NCBI RefSeq assembly: GCF_032854445.1 | Contig: NC_088303.1 | Span: 35,939,265-36,003,264, forward strand | Direction: 5' to 3' | Length of the DNA stretch: 64,000 bases | From: Liolophura sinensis | Taxonomy: Eukaryota > Mollusca > Polyplacophora > Chitonida > Chitonidae | Shown here: one piece after another, positions 25,401 through 36,500 of the stretch | Numbering within the stretch: the first letter of the stretch is position 1 | How the letters are laid out: the number at the start of each line of letters is the position of its first letter | Program-made: the position numbers and the translations under genes | The notes under the pieces: generated by a model | What the model saw: the letters and a program-made list of their open reading frames with translations, nothing else | Told to the model about the DNA's origin: nothing | Database searches by the model: none

Positions 25401-26369
25401 GCCAGTGGGTCTGTCAGGCTGTAACAACATTTACCGGTTTATTTAATATGTGTTTAATGTCTCTGTTTTGATATAATTTTGAAACTTTCTTGAGTTTAGA
25501 TAAATTCAGTTTTTCCCGAACAACATATATTTAGCCAGAGTTTGAAATCAGGGGTCTCTTGTCCAGTTTGTCTCCTATTTTCTCAATCTTTCACATGTTT
25601 ATTTCTCAGACACTGAGACATCCCCAGACTGGCTATACCTAAGCACATTGATAAGCAGTCAGTACCATACGTTACAGGCACATATACATGTATAAACAGA
25701 AAAACACATTTTAACATACAGCTGGCATAGTTGAGTTGAACACCTAAGGATCCAACACTATCTGACTGGCCTTTTATTTATACATTTAATTCAGTTACCA
25801 GTCATGTTCCTATATTTATAAACAAACAATCATGTAAAAAAAAGATGGCCTTTACATGATGCTATGCATTTACATAAAAATAAATAGTAGAATATTTTTG
25901 GTAATGTTTTTATCAATATCATTATCTTATTTAAATGAAGGGCCAGTAAATCCTTTGCACCAGTAGTTATTTTCGGCCCCTGAATAGTGTAGAGTCTTAA
26001 ACAGTCCTATAGATTCCATGTATTCTGGGAATTATTTCGATGGCCTGGTTGTTCTCTGTAAAATAGGGATACAGGTAGAGTCAAATAGGCATGGTTTAGG
26101 CATGGAATTTACTTTCACATTCCCTTTTTTTCCTTTTTGCAGTATGGACCCGAGTTGTTTCCCTTGCGCACAGAGGATACGAGCAATTTATCCCGAAACA
26201 CTGCAAAATTCACATTAATCATCAACATTTGTTGACTATTTGGATAACTGGGAGGAAATAATGGTCTGTAGCTACAGACACTGCATTCTTTAAGGGCTTC
26301 AATATTATACTTATAGTATTATACACTGTTAAGACAGACCTGAAAAGACAGTAACTCGCCGACATCCAT
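13437..26369 (-). CDS. CTNNBL1: Beta-catenin-like protein 1, spliceosome-associated ARM/HEAT-repeat protein (spliced, 16 coding exons)
   Basis: Exons in transcript order: 26340-26369, 25227-25418, 24078-24184, 23394-23533, 22643-22740, 20966-21059, 20200-20291, 19656-19728, 18808-18866, 18023-18171, 17326-17504, 16651-16748, 15783-15863, 15078-15215, 14309-14381, 13437-13525. They total 1692 nt, 563 residues, which equals the human length as I recall it. Every junction keeps phase. The start MDVGELLSFQ, a basic KRK/RRKRR nuclear-signal region, MESEVELHDMIQELHVIAT, YHVLVELNTVQSLL, AVVDLLQELTD, AAQQGLMVWLLKR, KVLDHAM, DNCTKFVDILGLR and LELHFKYLE all fit the family along its whole length. The protein is an armadillo-like solenoid of the PRP19/CDC5L spliceosome complex; in vertebrates it also binds AID. 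Intron 4 is U12-type (AT-AC). Its introns hold SINEs and a 31-bp minisatellite. It probably shares a promoter with ZC3H18. No inactivating change was seen. Confidence 0.96.
13801..13892 (-). mobile_element. tRNA-derived SINE family S1, 3' fragment
   Basis: The (TTTA)n tail followed by TTACGCCATACTCAAGGATA matches the 3' part of the S1 SINE on the minus strand. The body is cut after about 90 bp. It lies in the last intron of CTNNBL1. Confidence 0.65.
14550..14705 (-). mobile_element. tRNA-derived SINE S1, degenerate copy
   Basis: ATATTCAAGAATTTTTCACTTATATGATGGC and CTTTCCCACGTGGG match the S1 3' half and body in inverted orientation, with many substitutions. An old copy in a CTNNBL1 intron. 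Confidence 0.45.
17549..17790 (-). mobile_element. tRNA-derived SINE S1, near full-length, diverged
   Basis: Minus-strand copy from TTATTTATTT through CAGAATATTTCACTTA and GGTTGCTGACAGACC to TGGTGAGAGGCCCCTGGG. It keeps tail, body and part of the tRNA head, 45 bp upstream of CTNNBL1 exon 11. Many substitutions make it an old insertion. Confidence 0.75.
18560..18650 (+). mobile_element. tRNA-like head (SINE or tRNA pseudogene)
   Basis: TAGTTTTGTGGTAGAAG resembles box A, and GCTGGTTCAAATCTCCAGC holds box B (GGTTCAAATC) inside a T-arm-like stem. The other arms do not close into a full cloverleaf by eye, so this is a tRNA-derived SINE head or a decayed tRNA copy in a CTNNBL1 intron. Confidence 0.4.
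21531..22083. repeat. 31-bp minisatellite in CTNNBL1 intron 5
   Basis: About 17-18 head-to-tail copies of a 31-bp unit around ACCTTATACAGCCACTTTT. Unit edges vary (CAGTGCA, CAGTGTA) and some late copies have lost about 6-8 bp. The open frames across it (21597-21974 and 21721-22005) are by-products of the repeat. Confidence 0.95.
22741..23393 (-). other. U12-type (AT-AC) intron of CTNNBL1
   Basis: The 5' splice site reads ATATCCTT (23393 down to 23386), the exact U12 AT-AC consensus. The 3' side has the branch-site consensus TTCCTTGAC (22758 down to 22750) with its branch A 10 nt before the terminal AC. Splicing here gives HDNT|DIALAVVDLL, in frame and matching the family; no GT-AG choice keeps both frame and residues. 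The intron also holds a 5'-truncated SINE (22994-23171) and one end of an M1 MITE (about 22905). Confidence 0.9.
22994..23171 (-). mobile_element. tRNA-derived SINE S1, 5'-truncated, with 13-bp target-site duplication
   Basis: The minus-strand S1 body and (TTTA)n tail lie between perfect direct repeats GTCCTGTCAAGTG at 22981-22993 and 23172-23184. The tRNA head is missing, typical of incomplete reverse transcription. It sits inside the U12-type intron of CTNNBL1. Confidence 0.9.
24478..25123 (+). mobile_element. Second tRNA-derived SINE family (S2), two copies in tandem
   Basis: The second unit starts at about 24701 with a tRNA head: box A in TGATAGCACAGTTGTAGAGC, box B-like AGGGTCAATCCTGG. 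It ends in GACGTTAAACCCCAAGCA plus (CTCA)n, with that tail doubled. The first unit (24478-24700) repeats the same body (CTTGGCGCTCAGCA, GTGCCTTCGGCAAGATAC) but lacks head and tail. S2 fragments recur near 39975-40165 and 41618-41662. Located in CTNNBL1 intron 2. Confidence 0.65.
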
Positions 26370-26394
26370 GTTTACAGCGTGCTGCGCGCGCAAC

Positions 26395-26635
26395 AAAAAT
26401 TTCCCGTGTGACGTCGTATGAACCAATCAGGTCATAGCAATGGCGAGCAATGAGTTCTGTAGTTGCATCTCACACAATTTCGCAAAGAAACATAAATAAC
26501 TTTAAACATCTGGAAAACTTTGGCGTCAAATATAGATTTAATCATGTATGAGAGTGCACTAGAGCTTAATCATTACTCTGCCGTTGTCTGATTGCTATTA
26601 CTGGCTAGAAATCGCCAAGGCAAGTGGGAACAGTG
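26395..26635. promoter_or_regulatory. Probable bidirectional CTNNBL1/ZC3H18 promoter with CRE and CCAAT boxes, plus a ZC3H18 noncoding exon
   Basis: Just upstream of the CTNNBL1 ATG lie TGACGTCG (26409-26416, CRE-like) and CCAAT (26423-26427), in a locally CpG-rich stretch (GCTGCGCGCGCAAC). On the plus strand a strong donor, CAGTG|GTAAGT, ends a likely untranslated exon at 26635. The ZC3H18 coding start at 30546 follows an acceptor (GTTTTGCAG, ending 30522), so a 5' UTR exon must lie upstream, and this is the best candidate seen. The link to ZC3H18 is inference. Confidence 0.5.
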
Positions 26636-29600
26636 GTAAGTTGTTGTTGTCACTCATATCTGGGTCTGTTCATCACTGTTTGGTTCAAGTTTTCTCCGTT
26701 TTACCGGTTAGTTGTCGTGTGTTCTGACCACAGAATTACTTTCCTTTGTGGACAGACAGAGATTTAATAGTTTGTAATCTTCTGACATTCCTAATTGTAC
26801 TTTGTTGCTGTTGAGAGTAAATGTAGTGTTTTTCTGGTAGTCGCATATCCCCCCCTCCCCCGTGATTCTCATGTAGACCTACTGCTACTAGCATTTCAGA
26901 TTTTTTTCCATATGCAGCTATCACTACAGTGTACATGTTTTCCTATGTCCTGTCCATCTTTCACCCAGTTCACCATTATTTTTGCCCTCTGTCCTCACAC
27001 AGGACTTGATTGAGCTTTCTCATAAAGAACGTGTCCTGGATTATATAACCACGATGAAATATATTATTAGTTATATGACGACCTTCTGGGGGTATGCGGG
27101 TAGATATTTGGCTGAGGTCGATAATATTTTTCCGAGACAAAGGTGAGAAAAAATATTAATGGACAAAGCCGAATATCTACAGATATACCCCCTGAAGATT
27201 GTCATATAACGAGCTTATCACCATAAAGAGCATTTTTGAAATGTAAAACTGATGCTAATCAGGCCAGGCCGACTTCTTACCCAGAGTTTTCTCCCTTTGC
27301 ATTTTTTTTTGTTTTGTTTGTGGGCAATAAAATAAAATCTTTAAATCTTTACAGTCCGCGTTGGTATTGAAGTTCAGAGCCTATTGACGTCGAATTAAGT
27401 CTCTAATCATTGTCATTTTCTATTAATATTATTGTTCACTGACTGTATCGTACAGTTATTAAACATCAGAGCACTCATATGTTTCTGTGAATGACAGCAG
27501 AGCAGGGTGTTATAGTCACTAATCCACTGATTTAGGTCAGTCAGGGTCAGGATTAGTGCTAATCAAATGAAACGCGCGAAGAAGATGAGATGACAGAATA
27601 TTGTGATGGATGTGATTATGGTGATTTTGATTTCGGACAAGAAGATGTCGATTTGAATGCAGTACTCAGTAGGGGGAAAGCTCTGCACTCAACACCCAGT
27701 CTTTATCCGTGTCAAATTTCTCTCATTCATGACCAACACGGTGACGTTGTGGTTAACAGGCAGGAAAGAAAAGTGATTGATTTGTGTCAGGACTCAGGAG
27801 CTTCTGGACGGTGATTTAACTACACGTAGGAGTGACAAAGACATTCAAATGGTACAGGTTTAGTCCCATCCAATTTTCAGGCCTCAAACCAAGGCAAAAG
27901 TGCCCTAGGACTTTACCCGATCTTTCTGGAGGAAATACTTCAGAAGATTTCAACTGTCCTTACCATCATGGTAGGAAGAAAATTATCGCAACATGCTTGT
28001 TAGATTTTTTCATATTTCCACATTAACACTTACCCATTTTGCCACATTTTTTTTTTTTTATAAGTGTGAAACAAAAGATGTTACTTTTTCATCTGATGTC
28101 GGCCATGATCAAAGCAGATGACAAAAAGTTATTTTTGTTTGAGCAAAGTTGTCTCCCTTTTTGTTTGCATTTTGCATCTGCGCGTCTCGCGTTGACTGCG
28201 GTGATATATCTGCGCGATGCATTCACTTCGGGGGTATATAGAAACTGATGTATCCCTGAAGTCTCATCATATTTGGTCTCCTATGTTTGACATTTCAACC
28301 AATCAAGTTAGTAGAATTTTCTCTGAATGGTGATAAAGTCTGATGTACTTACTGTAAAACTCTAGATTATCCGAGCACACTGACTGTTGGTTTTGAGGAA
28401 TATTTGGATTCACCATATTCATGGCTGCTCAACCTACTGTAGTTATTACAGATTCTTATTGCGCATTGTTGAAAGTCAGAATGAACACTTATGGCAATTC
28501 TGGCCAATCTCAAATTGAAAGTCGGAAGCCTTTACCTGTGCATTAAGATATAGAATTTCTTGTGACACGCCTTTATATACATTGTTTGCAGTAATAAGGA
28601 TATGGGAAAATAGAATTAAATTGGGCGTTTAGAGGAGCTATTTTACCTCTTGTCTTCTCTGCCCCTTGGTTTAGAAATATGGACGAGAGTATGCCAGAAT
28701 CAAAGATAGCAAACTATTCCAGGGTCATATATTCTTACCACTGTTTGTCTTTTTTGGACAGCTCTAAATGTAATGGAGATTGTTCTGTTTTCGGTGAAAT
28801 ATGCATGGTCCCTCTATAGATTTTTCTATTTTGATGATGCCCCATTGTTTTCTGCACAAATCAGGGGGAAAAAATGTCACTTTGCACCCCATTTTAACAG
28901 TTAAGAGTTCCCTAGTTCAACAGCCGTTGAAATCAGTGTTTGTAGAATGTTTCTTTAGTGTTAACTGCATGAGCTTTTGACTTTAAAGACCATACATGGA
29001 GACTACACTACCTGTCCCAGCAAAGTAAGAAACGGCAGGAATTAAATTTAGGCAAAATGAGGAGGATTTAAACATTTTGCTGTAATGCCTACCTACAGTC
29101 AACCTCGGTGAGACCAGCAACCCCGGTGGAATGGTGGGAGACAGGTCCCAGTCCAAGTAATTACTCCACTCCCCTCCAGCTGCTCAAATCCACATCGTAA
29201 TATCTCCCCTTCTAATCGTCACACAAAATTTTCTAATGATAATCCTACAAAGTATTGTTTGACTTGTAAAATGCAGGCGAATACCAGGCGATACTGTCAC
29301 CAGTGGTTTCAACACAACCACCGTTTGCCTCATTATTTGACCGGGTCGCTTGAACACTTGAATCGCCACCAGTAGGTAAACACTTTATTTAAGATAATGC
29401 AAAATTATGATACTATAAATAATCCATTTCCAAAATATTAAAGTTTTCTTTGCCAAAATACTGCGCAAGACTAAGATTATCATTGTTATTTTAAAAAAAA
29501 AAAACTACATGAAAAGTCTGCTTTTTTAATATACAGTAGTTTTTAATATACAGTTTAATATACAGTGGCCATTTTGAAAACACAACGGTATCACATGGCC

Positions 29601-30147
29601 TGGAGGTGTTATCCGTCGAAACAATACCTTATTAAATTATGATTACATAATTTTGTGTGACAATTGGAGGGGGAGATGTTATGACGTGGATGTGACCAGC
29701 TAGATGTAAGTGGAGTTGTTATTCGGGCCACTATCTATTCCCCCACCATTGAGACATCATCATAAAAAAGAGGGGTTAGTAAGAAATATAAAAAATGCCT
29801 TAAAAATGAAGAGTATTTTCTCATTTCCTTGCCATATCTTTCTTCATGCACCTTAAAAACATACCCATTGTTTTATAGTACTGTTTCATGTAAACTTTAA
29901 TATCACTTTCCCCAGTATGGTGTGCTTACCTGTACATTTGGTATCATACCATGTGGGAAAGGTCATTAGCAATTTGTTAGAAGTCATTGGTTTACCCCAC
30001 CTGTAAAAATGACAGTCAGCGTAAAAGAGACAAATTCTTGAGGATAGAGTAAGACAACCATCAAAATAAGTAGCTAATAATACTCAAACCCTTGTAATAG
30101 CTGGTATAGCTTAAATTTAATCCATAAGCTCTAAAAAAAAAGAAAAT
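26636..30147. other. Likely first intron of ZC3H18
   Basis: Holds a palindromic MITE (27045-27240). The 74-codon open frame at 27590-27814 (MTEYCDGCDYGDFDF...) is not recognised and lacks clear splice sites. Otherwise AT-rich, with no supported gene. Confidence 0.4.
27045..27240. mobile_element. Palindromic MITE, family M2
   Basis: GTTATATGACGACCTTCTGG...GTAGATATTTGGCT is mirrored by the inverse complement of AGCCGAATATCTACAG...CCTGAAGATTGTCATATAAC. Arms of about 45 bp with roughly 15 percent mismatch enclose a 50-bp core that also contains AATATTTTT/AAAAAATATT. Noncoding; folds into one long hairpin. Confidence 0.65.
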
Positions 30148-30335
30148 GAGGTCCTCCGTGGCCAGGTGGTTAGCGTGCCTCAGGAGCCTCTCACCAGTGC
30201 AGTCGCTGTGAGTTCAAGTCCAGCTTATGCTGGTTTCCTCTTCAGTCGTACGTGTGAAGGTCTGCGAACAACCTGCAAATGGTCGTGGGTTCCACTTGTT
30301 TCCTCTCACCATAATGCTGGTTGCTATCGTATTAA
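30148..30335 (+). mobile_element. tRNA-derived SINE S1, 3'-decayed copy
   Basis: TCCTCCGTGGCCAGGTGGTTAGCG (head), GTGAGTTCAAGTCCAGC (box B) and CACCATAATGCTGG (body) match S1. The tail is diverged. About 190 bp upstream of the first ZC3H18 coding exon. Confidence 0.75.
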
Positions 30336-30545
30336 TCAAATAGTCTTGAGAAAACAAAATGTAAAAACATGGCCTTCCTTTTTTCATGATGGCATGAGAA
30401 GAATTGTACAAATTTCTTCAGTAGATGTTTTCACTTGTTTTCACAGGTGATTATATTTTTTTCCAGACCAGTGACCAACATACATTTATATGCTTCCATA
30501 TCTGTGATATTTTTGTTTTGCAGGAGGCTTTGGAGTATTTTCCTA

Positions 30546-33500
30546 ATGGATGCTGAGGAACAGCCTGCCTCCCCAGATCCTGTATCAGAGGATGAGCTGG
30601 ATTTGGAGAATAAGAGTCCAAGAGAGGATGTGGACTGTGAGGATGACGGGGAGATCAACACTGACGAAGGCAAAGATATAGGTGACCTTGACCCCAATGA
30701 ATCGTCTAACCTTGGCCCTGAGTCTCCTGACTTTGACCCCTCACCTCAGAGTCCAACTAATCCTGGTCCAGATTCTCCTGATTGTGATCCCACGTCTGAT
30801 AATGGCAATCCTGCCTCACCAGAAATTAATGACTATTCCGATACTAACAATTCTGATGCAAATGATGACACCGATCTTACCTCAGGTGGCCCAGTAAGTG
30901 ACGGTTATCAGCACGAGCTTAAACGTAAGGAGAGCTCAGATGCAGGTCAGGACAGGGTAGGTGAAGATCAAGGTGACAGAGGAGATACAGAGTATGGCAG
31001 TGATTCGGAAAGAGGAGGGGATTCTGTCAGCAATTTCAGTGTAAAAGACCAAAGCGAAATTGGTGAAAATGCTGAAAAATCTTCAGAAAAGGACTCTGAT
31101 GGAGAAAGTGGTAATTCAAGTGTTGTTTCGCAAAGAAATGCTGAAAATTTGAGCTCTTGTCGTGAAGAAGGATTTGGTAATGATGTTGATTGGACAAGGA
31201 GAAGAGATTCGGTAAAATCCGAAGAGGATGGGGGAGTGGTTGTTGGACTTGAAGCTCTGGCCAGCCTGGCGAATGAGAACGGGCGTTGCGGTTCACCTAG
31301 CATCGTTAGCGAGGCTACTGACACGGTGGCTGGATCACTTGTGGTGGAGACTGGTTCTCTTGGCGGGGAGTCTAGCACCGTGCGCTCCATGCCTAGGTCT
31401 GAGGCTAGTGACTACGATTACCAGGATGTGGAGAACGGAGAAGATGAGGACTACCCTAGCACAATGCAGGAGCGAATCAGCAGAAGGCTCTCGGGGAACG
31501 ACGCAGAGGAAAGTAAGCCCGCATCACCATTAGACTCTGGGTCCCCTGGAGGAAATGGTCAGTCTAATGATGGATCTAATGGTCAAGCCAGTAGGTTGAT
31601 TTCTGGGAGCAACGAAGGTGAACTGGATGAAAGTGCAGACGAAACCATAAGAAGCCCAGAAGCCGATGCAAACACTGACATGGATAATGCCGACTTGTAT
31701 CCGGTTGATTCATTGGCCTCTGGTAACCAAAGTGATAGAGATGATGAGGGTATGATTGAGGAACCTGCTCCTGAGGAAGATTTTGATTATGACGATTTGG
31801 ATCTGGAGCCAGTTTCTGAAACTGCCCCTGATTCTTCCAAGGGAGGTAATTATAGTGCTACAGCTGAACCAGCAGACAGTTCTGGTGTAACAGACTTTCA
31901 GAAGAGTTCTGATTCATGTCGGCCCAGTGACTCTAAAAGAAAGGTCCTCTCTAAGCTTGCGGCTGACTCTAACCTTGTGACCTCAACAGACAGCGTGTCA
32001 AGGGATTCTGTGTCTAGTGGCAGCAGGTCAGTCCGATCTCCAAAGACAAATCTGGCAGAGGACCATGTGGAATTGGATTATGATGAAGAGGATATTGGTA
32101 CAGAGGTGGAGGAGAAGGGTCATCATGTGGAGGTTGGGGATGAGGAGCTGGAGAATGGAGAACTGCCTGATGATGAAGAGGAGGAGGTATGGCGGGCATT
32201 TCCTAATTAAGTTGGTTATATTTATTTATTTATTTGATCGGTGTTTTACGCCGTACTCAAGAATATTTCACTTATACGACGGCGGCCAGCCTTGTGGTGG
32301 GTGGAAACTGGGCACAGCCCTGGGGAAACCCACGACAATCTGCAGGTTGCTGGCAGACCTTCCCACGTACGGCTGGAGAGGAAGCCAGCATGAGCTGGAC
32401 TTGAACTCACAGCGACCGCATTGGTGAGAGACTGCTGGGACATCAGCTGTGTAGCTGTGTACGAACGTGTCATTCTCTGTCTTTAACCTGCAGAGGTTCT
32501 GAACTACCCTTTTGCAGTGCCTTTACAAAGTTTTGTAACATAAAAGAACATTCTTATGTGGGTGTTAAGCGTCATCTGGCATTCTTTAAATAAATATGTT
32601 TTCATTGACAACTGTACGTGAGTTGTGAAAAGCCGTACCTTTACACCAGTAGAAAGTCCAGCATAAGTGTAAGGCGGCATCTGAGTAAAGACATTTTAAA
32701 GACATTCAAGTCTCGACGGGCCCATCCATCAAAGAATTTTGTAAGGATGGCCAAACATGGTGCTTAACTTTCTCACTAGCTTTTGCTCTAGAGACATGAA
32801 ATGCACTGGACATTGTATATGAATGCATCTTTAACCACAAATACATTGTACTTCAAATTGTTTTTCTCTGTTTTCCAGGGCGAGGCAGGTGATAAGTCAG
32901 ACGAGGGAGAGGTGGATGATGTAAGGGACTCTCATTAGATTCAATACAGTTAACTGTAGTGCTTTCTGCATGAGCAGTAAGCCAGTTATATAGTTTTATT
33001 TTTTTGCTGAATTAATTTCTCACATGCTACATGTATATACTTTTATAATACAAGTTGGAGCAATGGCTTGAATGGTATTATTTCCTCAAGAACATCTTTG
33101 CCTTGTTTACAGTGCATATGTCTAACTTCATGTCTTCTGTGTGAAGGATTTTAAATTTTGAATATAATAAGCTTTTAATCTGTATTAAAGATAGTTACCT
33201 ACAGTAATATCCCATTGCCATCTAGAAGGACTTCTTGGCACCAGCAGAGGATCCAATATGATAGGTGACGTTCTCTATACAAAAAGTGGTGAAAACATTG
33301 GTTGTATCTCTGTACAAAAAGTGGTGAGAACATTGTATAATCAGTAGTTCTCTCCCCTGATATAGGACGACGACTGTGAAGAGGGTGAGATTCGGGAGCC
33401 AGGTAACAGGAAGCCATTTGTAAAGCCTGTTTGTAGGTTCTTCCTCAATGGCAAGTGTACATGGGGCACAAACTGCAGGTTTCTTCATCCAGGTGTCAAT

Positions 33501-36500
33501 GACAAAGGTAAAATATCTCCATATTTTTGTTTTCTTAAGGAGATAGATTATGTATAGTCTTTTGCTTTATTCTGACACACAGCGTGTCAGTTTGTAAAAT
33601 TGTTATCAGTATAAAGAGCTTCATTTACATAAAAGTTAAAAATGATAAAGATCAAGATAATCTGGATTCTTTTAATAAATTAAAATCATTTACACACTGT
33701 AACAACACACTGTCAGTATCACAGTAATCACAGGAAGCAAATTGTGTGAAAACTGCTGAAGATTTTGCTTTTTTGTGACATTTATGTTGCATCCACAGGC
33801 CCTAATTTCGATCTTACAGGCATAGGAATACTACTATATGCGTACTGAATGTCATTTTGTTTCCTTTCATTGTAGGAAACTATCGTTTAATAGAGCGTCC
33901 AGATTTCAACAACACTGGTCCAGGAATGGGTATAAGAGGTCCTTTTGGCCCAGGCCCTTGGGGACCAGGAGATGTGAGTGATCGATGAAAAACTTGAATT
34001 GTAGGGGTCAAAATGCTTGGTCCAATATGACTTTGAATTATGCAAGTATTCATAATATAAGTATCAGACATGAAAGTGACAGTTTGTTGTATTGTATCCA
34101 CTTCCATGTTGTTCAATAATATTATAGATGAAGTCTGTCACATTTCACAGCTTGAAATCATGTTGGATGACATCGGTTTTTGTTAAGGTAATCAAGAGCT
34201 CAAAATACGAAGCAGTTTGACACTAGAGTTAGCATTAAAGCTACAGAACTGCTTCACAGATAAACATTTATTATTTATCTGAAACAGAAGAGAATGTACA
34301 AACCAAATGAAATAAATACATGTAGTTCTACCTACCTTTGATGAATTTGGGGTGTTCTGTTTTGTTCTCAGAGAGTTCCTGATCCAGAGTTCATTCCACC
34401 AATGGCTGATCCTGTACCTTCTGAGTCTGCCTGGGAGAGGGGATTGCGACATGCCAAGGAGGTACTCTATTGCTTCAATTCACTGCTGTTCTTTACTTTA
34501 TTGTAGCTGAATTAATCGGTCTTTTGCAGGATAAATATACTATCAATGAGTAACCATGTAACTAGTAATATCTGCCTCAGTTGTTACAAAAAATTGACGA
34601 CTGAGACATTTGAAATACAGAGTTTTGTGAATTTTTGTGTTTTGAAGAAATTGCATGCACATACAGATCCAACTTATTTGATTTTATTTATTTGACACAA
34701 CATTATACAACAGCAATTAGCAGTGCTATGAACGGTGATCGTTGTGCTTTTATTGAGAAAGAACAGTCACCAGAAAGTCAATGTGCTATCAGTCAGTACC
34801 AGTGATAGCGAAAGAGGCCGATCAGCCGATCAATGTAGACTGTTTGGTTGTTAATAATGAATTCAAGGCATCAAGGCAAACGTTTCACAAGCTTTCCATC
34901 CACATGCTGGGATCATTATCAAGTGACTAACCACTTTATTATAAAAAATTTAAATGGATATACAGTGGAATGTTTATTCCTACAGGAGCCAATCATTGGT
35001 AGTGTTTAACCACTTTATTACATCAGAATACAATTAGAATGTCATAAATGGTTATTGAAAAAATTGAAAAAATATAAATAATGTATAGTGGACTGTTTAT
35101 ATATACAGGGGCCAGTGTTTACCCATAACCATGTGATAACCACATCACAATACATTTAGAACTGTAATTTGGAACACATGTTTTCCACATATATCAGACC
35201 CATTGTAAACTGCGCGACGTTGTTCCACAATACAGTGTATTGTGACATTCTTCTAGCCTTCATGTATATGTAATTTTTCCATAACCGTTTATCACATTCT
35301 AGCTGTATGGTGATGTAATCATGTGGTCACGGGTAAACACTGGCAATGATTGGCTCCTGTATATATACACATTCCACTATACAGCATTATAATGTTTCAA
35401 ATACTTATTATGACATTCCACTATATATCCACTCATATTTTTTGAAATTTTTGCTACATTTACCTGGCATCCCGGCATGTGGATCGAAAGCTTGTGAAAC
35501 CTTTGTTACATTTATGTGGTGATGCCTTGACAACATTATTATTGCTGAACCCACGTATAGCTAGGAGTCTTTATATATATGTTGTTGTTGTTTGCCACTT
35601 ATTTCTATCAAGTCTATTTTGCCTTAAAATGACCGTTCTCCGAAAACACTTAACGCATCGATGTGCACGGAGTAATTTTATGCACTGGCACTTAGGTGTC
35701 AAGTGTGAAGTAAATTTATTCAATACACCACATACTTCTCACTACAGCCACATCCCATGGTGTTTTGAACTCCTGCCAGTGTCATTAACCGTGGTGGAAT
35801 CTGATTGGACCATGAATCATGCATATTTATTAAGCAAAATGCAGGGTTTGAAGAGCTATTATGGCTCAGTCAGTCAAGGTAGACGTCAGACATCGCTGGC
35901 TTTATCTACACATGGACACATGGACTATTAACTGTTCTCGTTTTGTTCAGTTAAGTCCTTATTTTAATCTCCAACTTGCTTTCTTTTTTTTTTTTGGTTT
36001 TGTTTGTGTTCTTTTTTTTATTTTTTATTGCTATTTGATTACACATTACCAAATTTGTGTTTTAGTTGATGAAAAAAGCTAGCCAGAGAAAGGAGACTGA
36101 CCCAGGATTTGAGGAGAAACGCTTAAACTTGAGTTTGGAAGAAGAAAGGGAGTTTAACAAGGAAAATGACCAAAGAAGATTAGCGAAGGATCCTTACATA
36201 GATTCCTCGTGAGTAGAAGCAGCTGTTCTGGAGATGTCTGTGGAGAGCTAATGTAATGTACACATTACACATTCGTACCTGTTGATCGAGCAAATTCCTT
36301 TAAAAGAACAGAAAACTATCACATCATTTATAATACTGGAAGTGAAAATTTCATTGTTGTCATCCCAGTAATTACAAACCTTCAAAGATGAAATAACAAA
36401 CAAAAGGTATACCTCTCTTGGGGTTGCATTGTTGTAAACCTATAAATAGATCTGTGGTCTGTCAACCGATGAAAAGGTAATCCCTTACATCAATTTGGTT

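Noticed and set aside
27590-27814. 74-codon open frame beginning MTEYCDGCDYGDFDF
   Set aside because: No recognised domain, no clear splice signals, and it lies in a probable intron; kept only as a note in the intron entry.
35479-35931. 150-codon open frame on the plus strand
   Set aside because: Its first part is the right arm of the foldback element and the rest is intron DNA before ZC3H18 exon 6.
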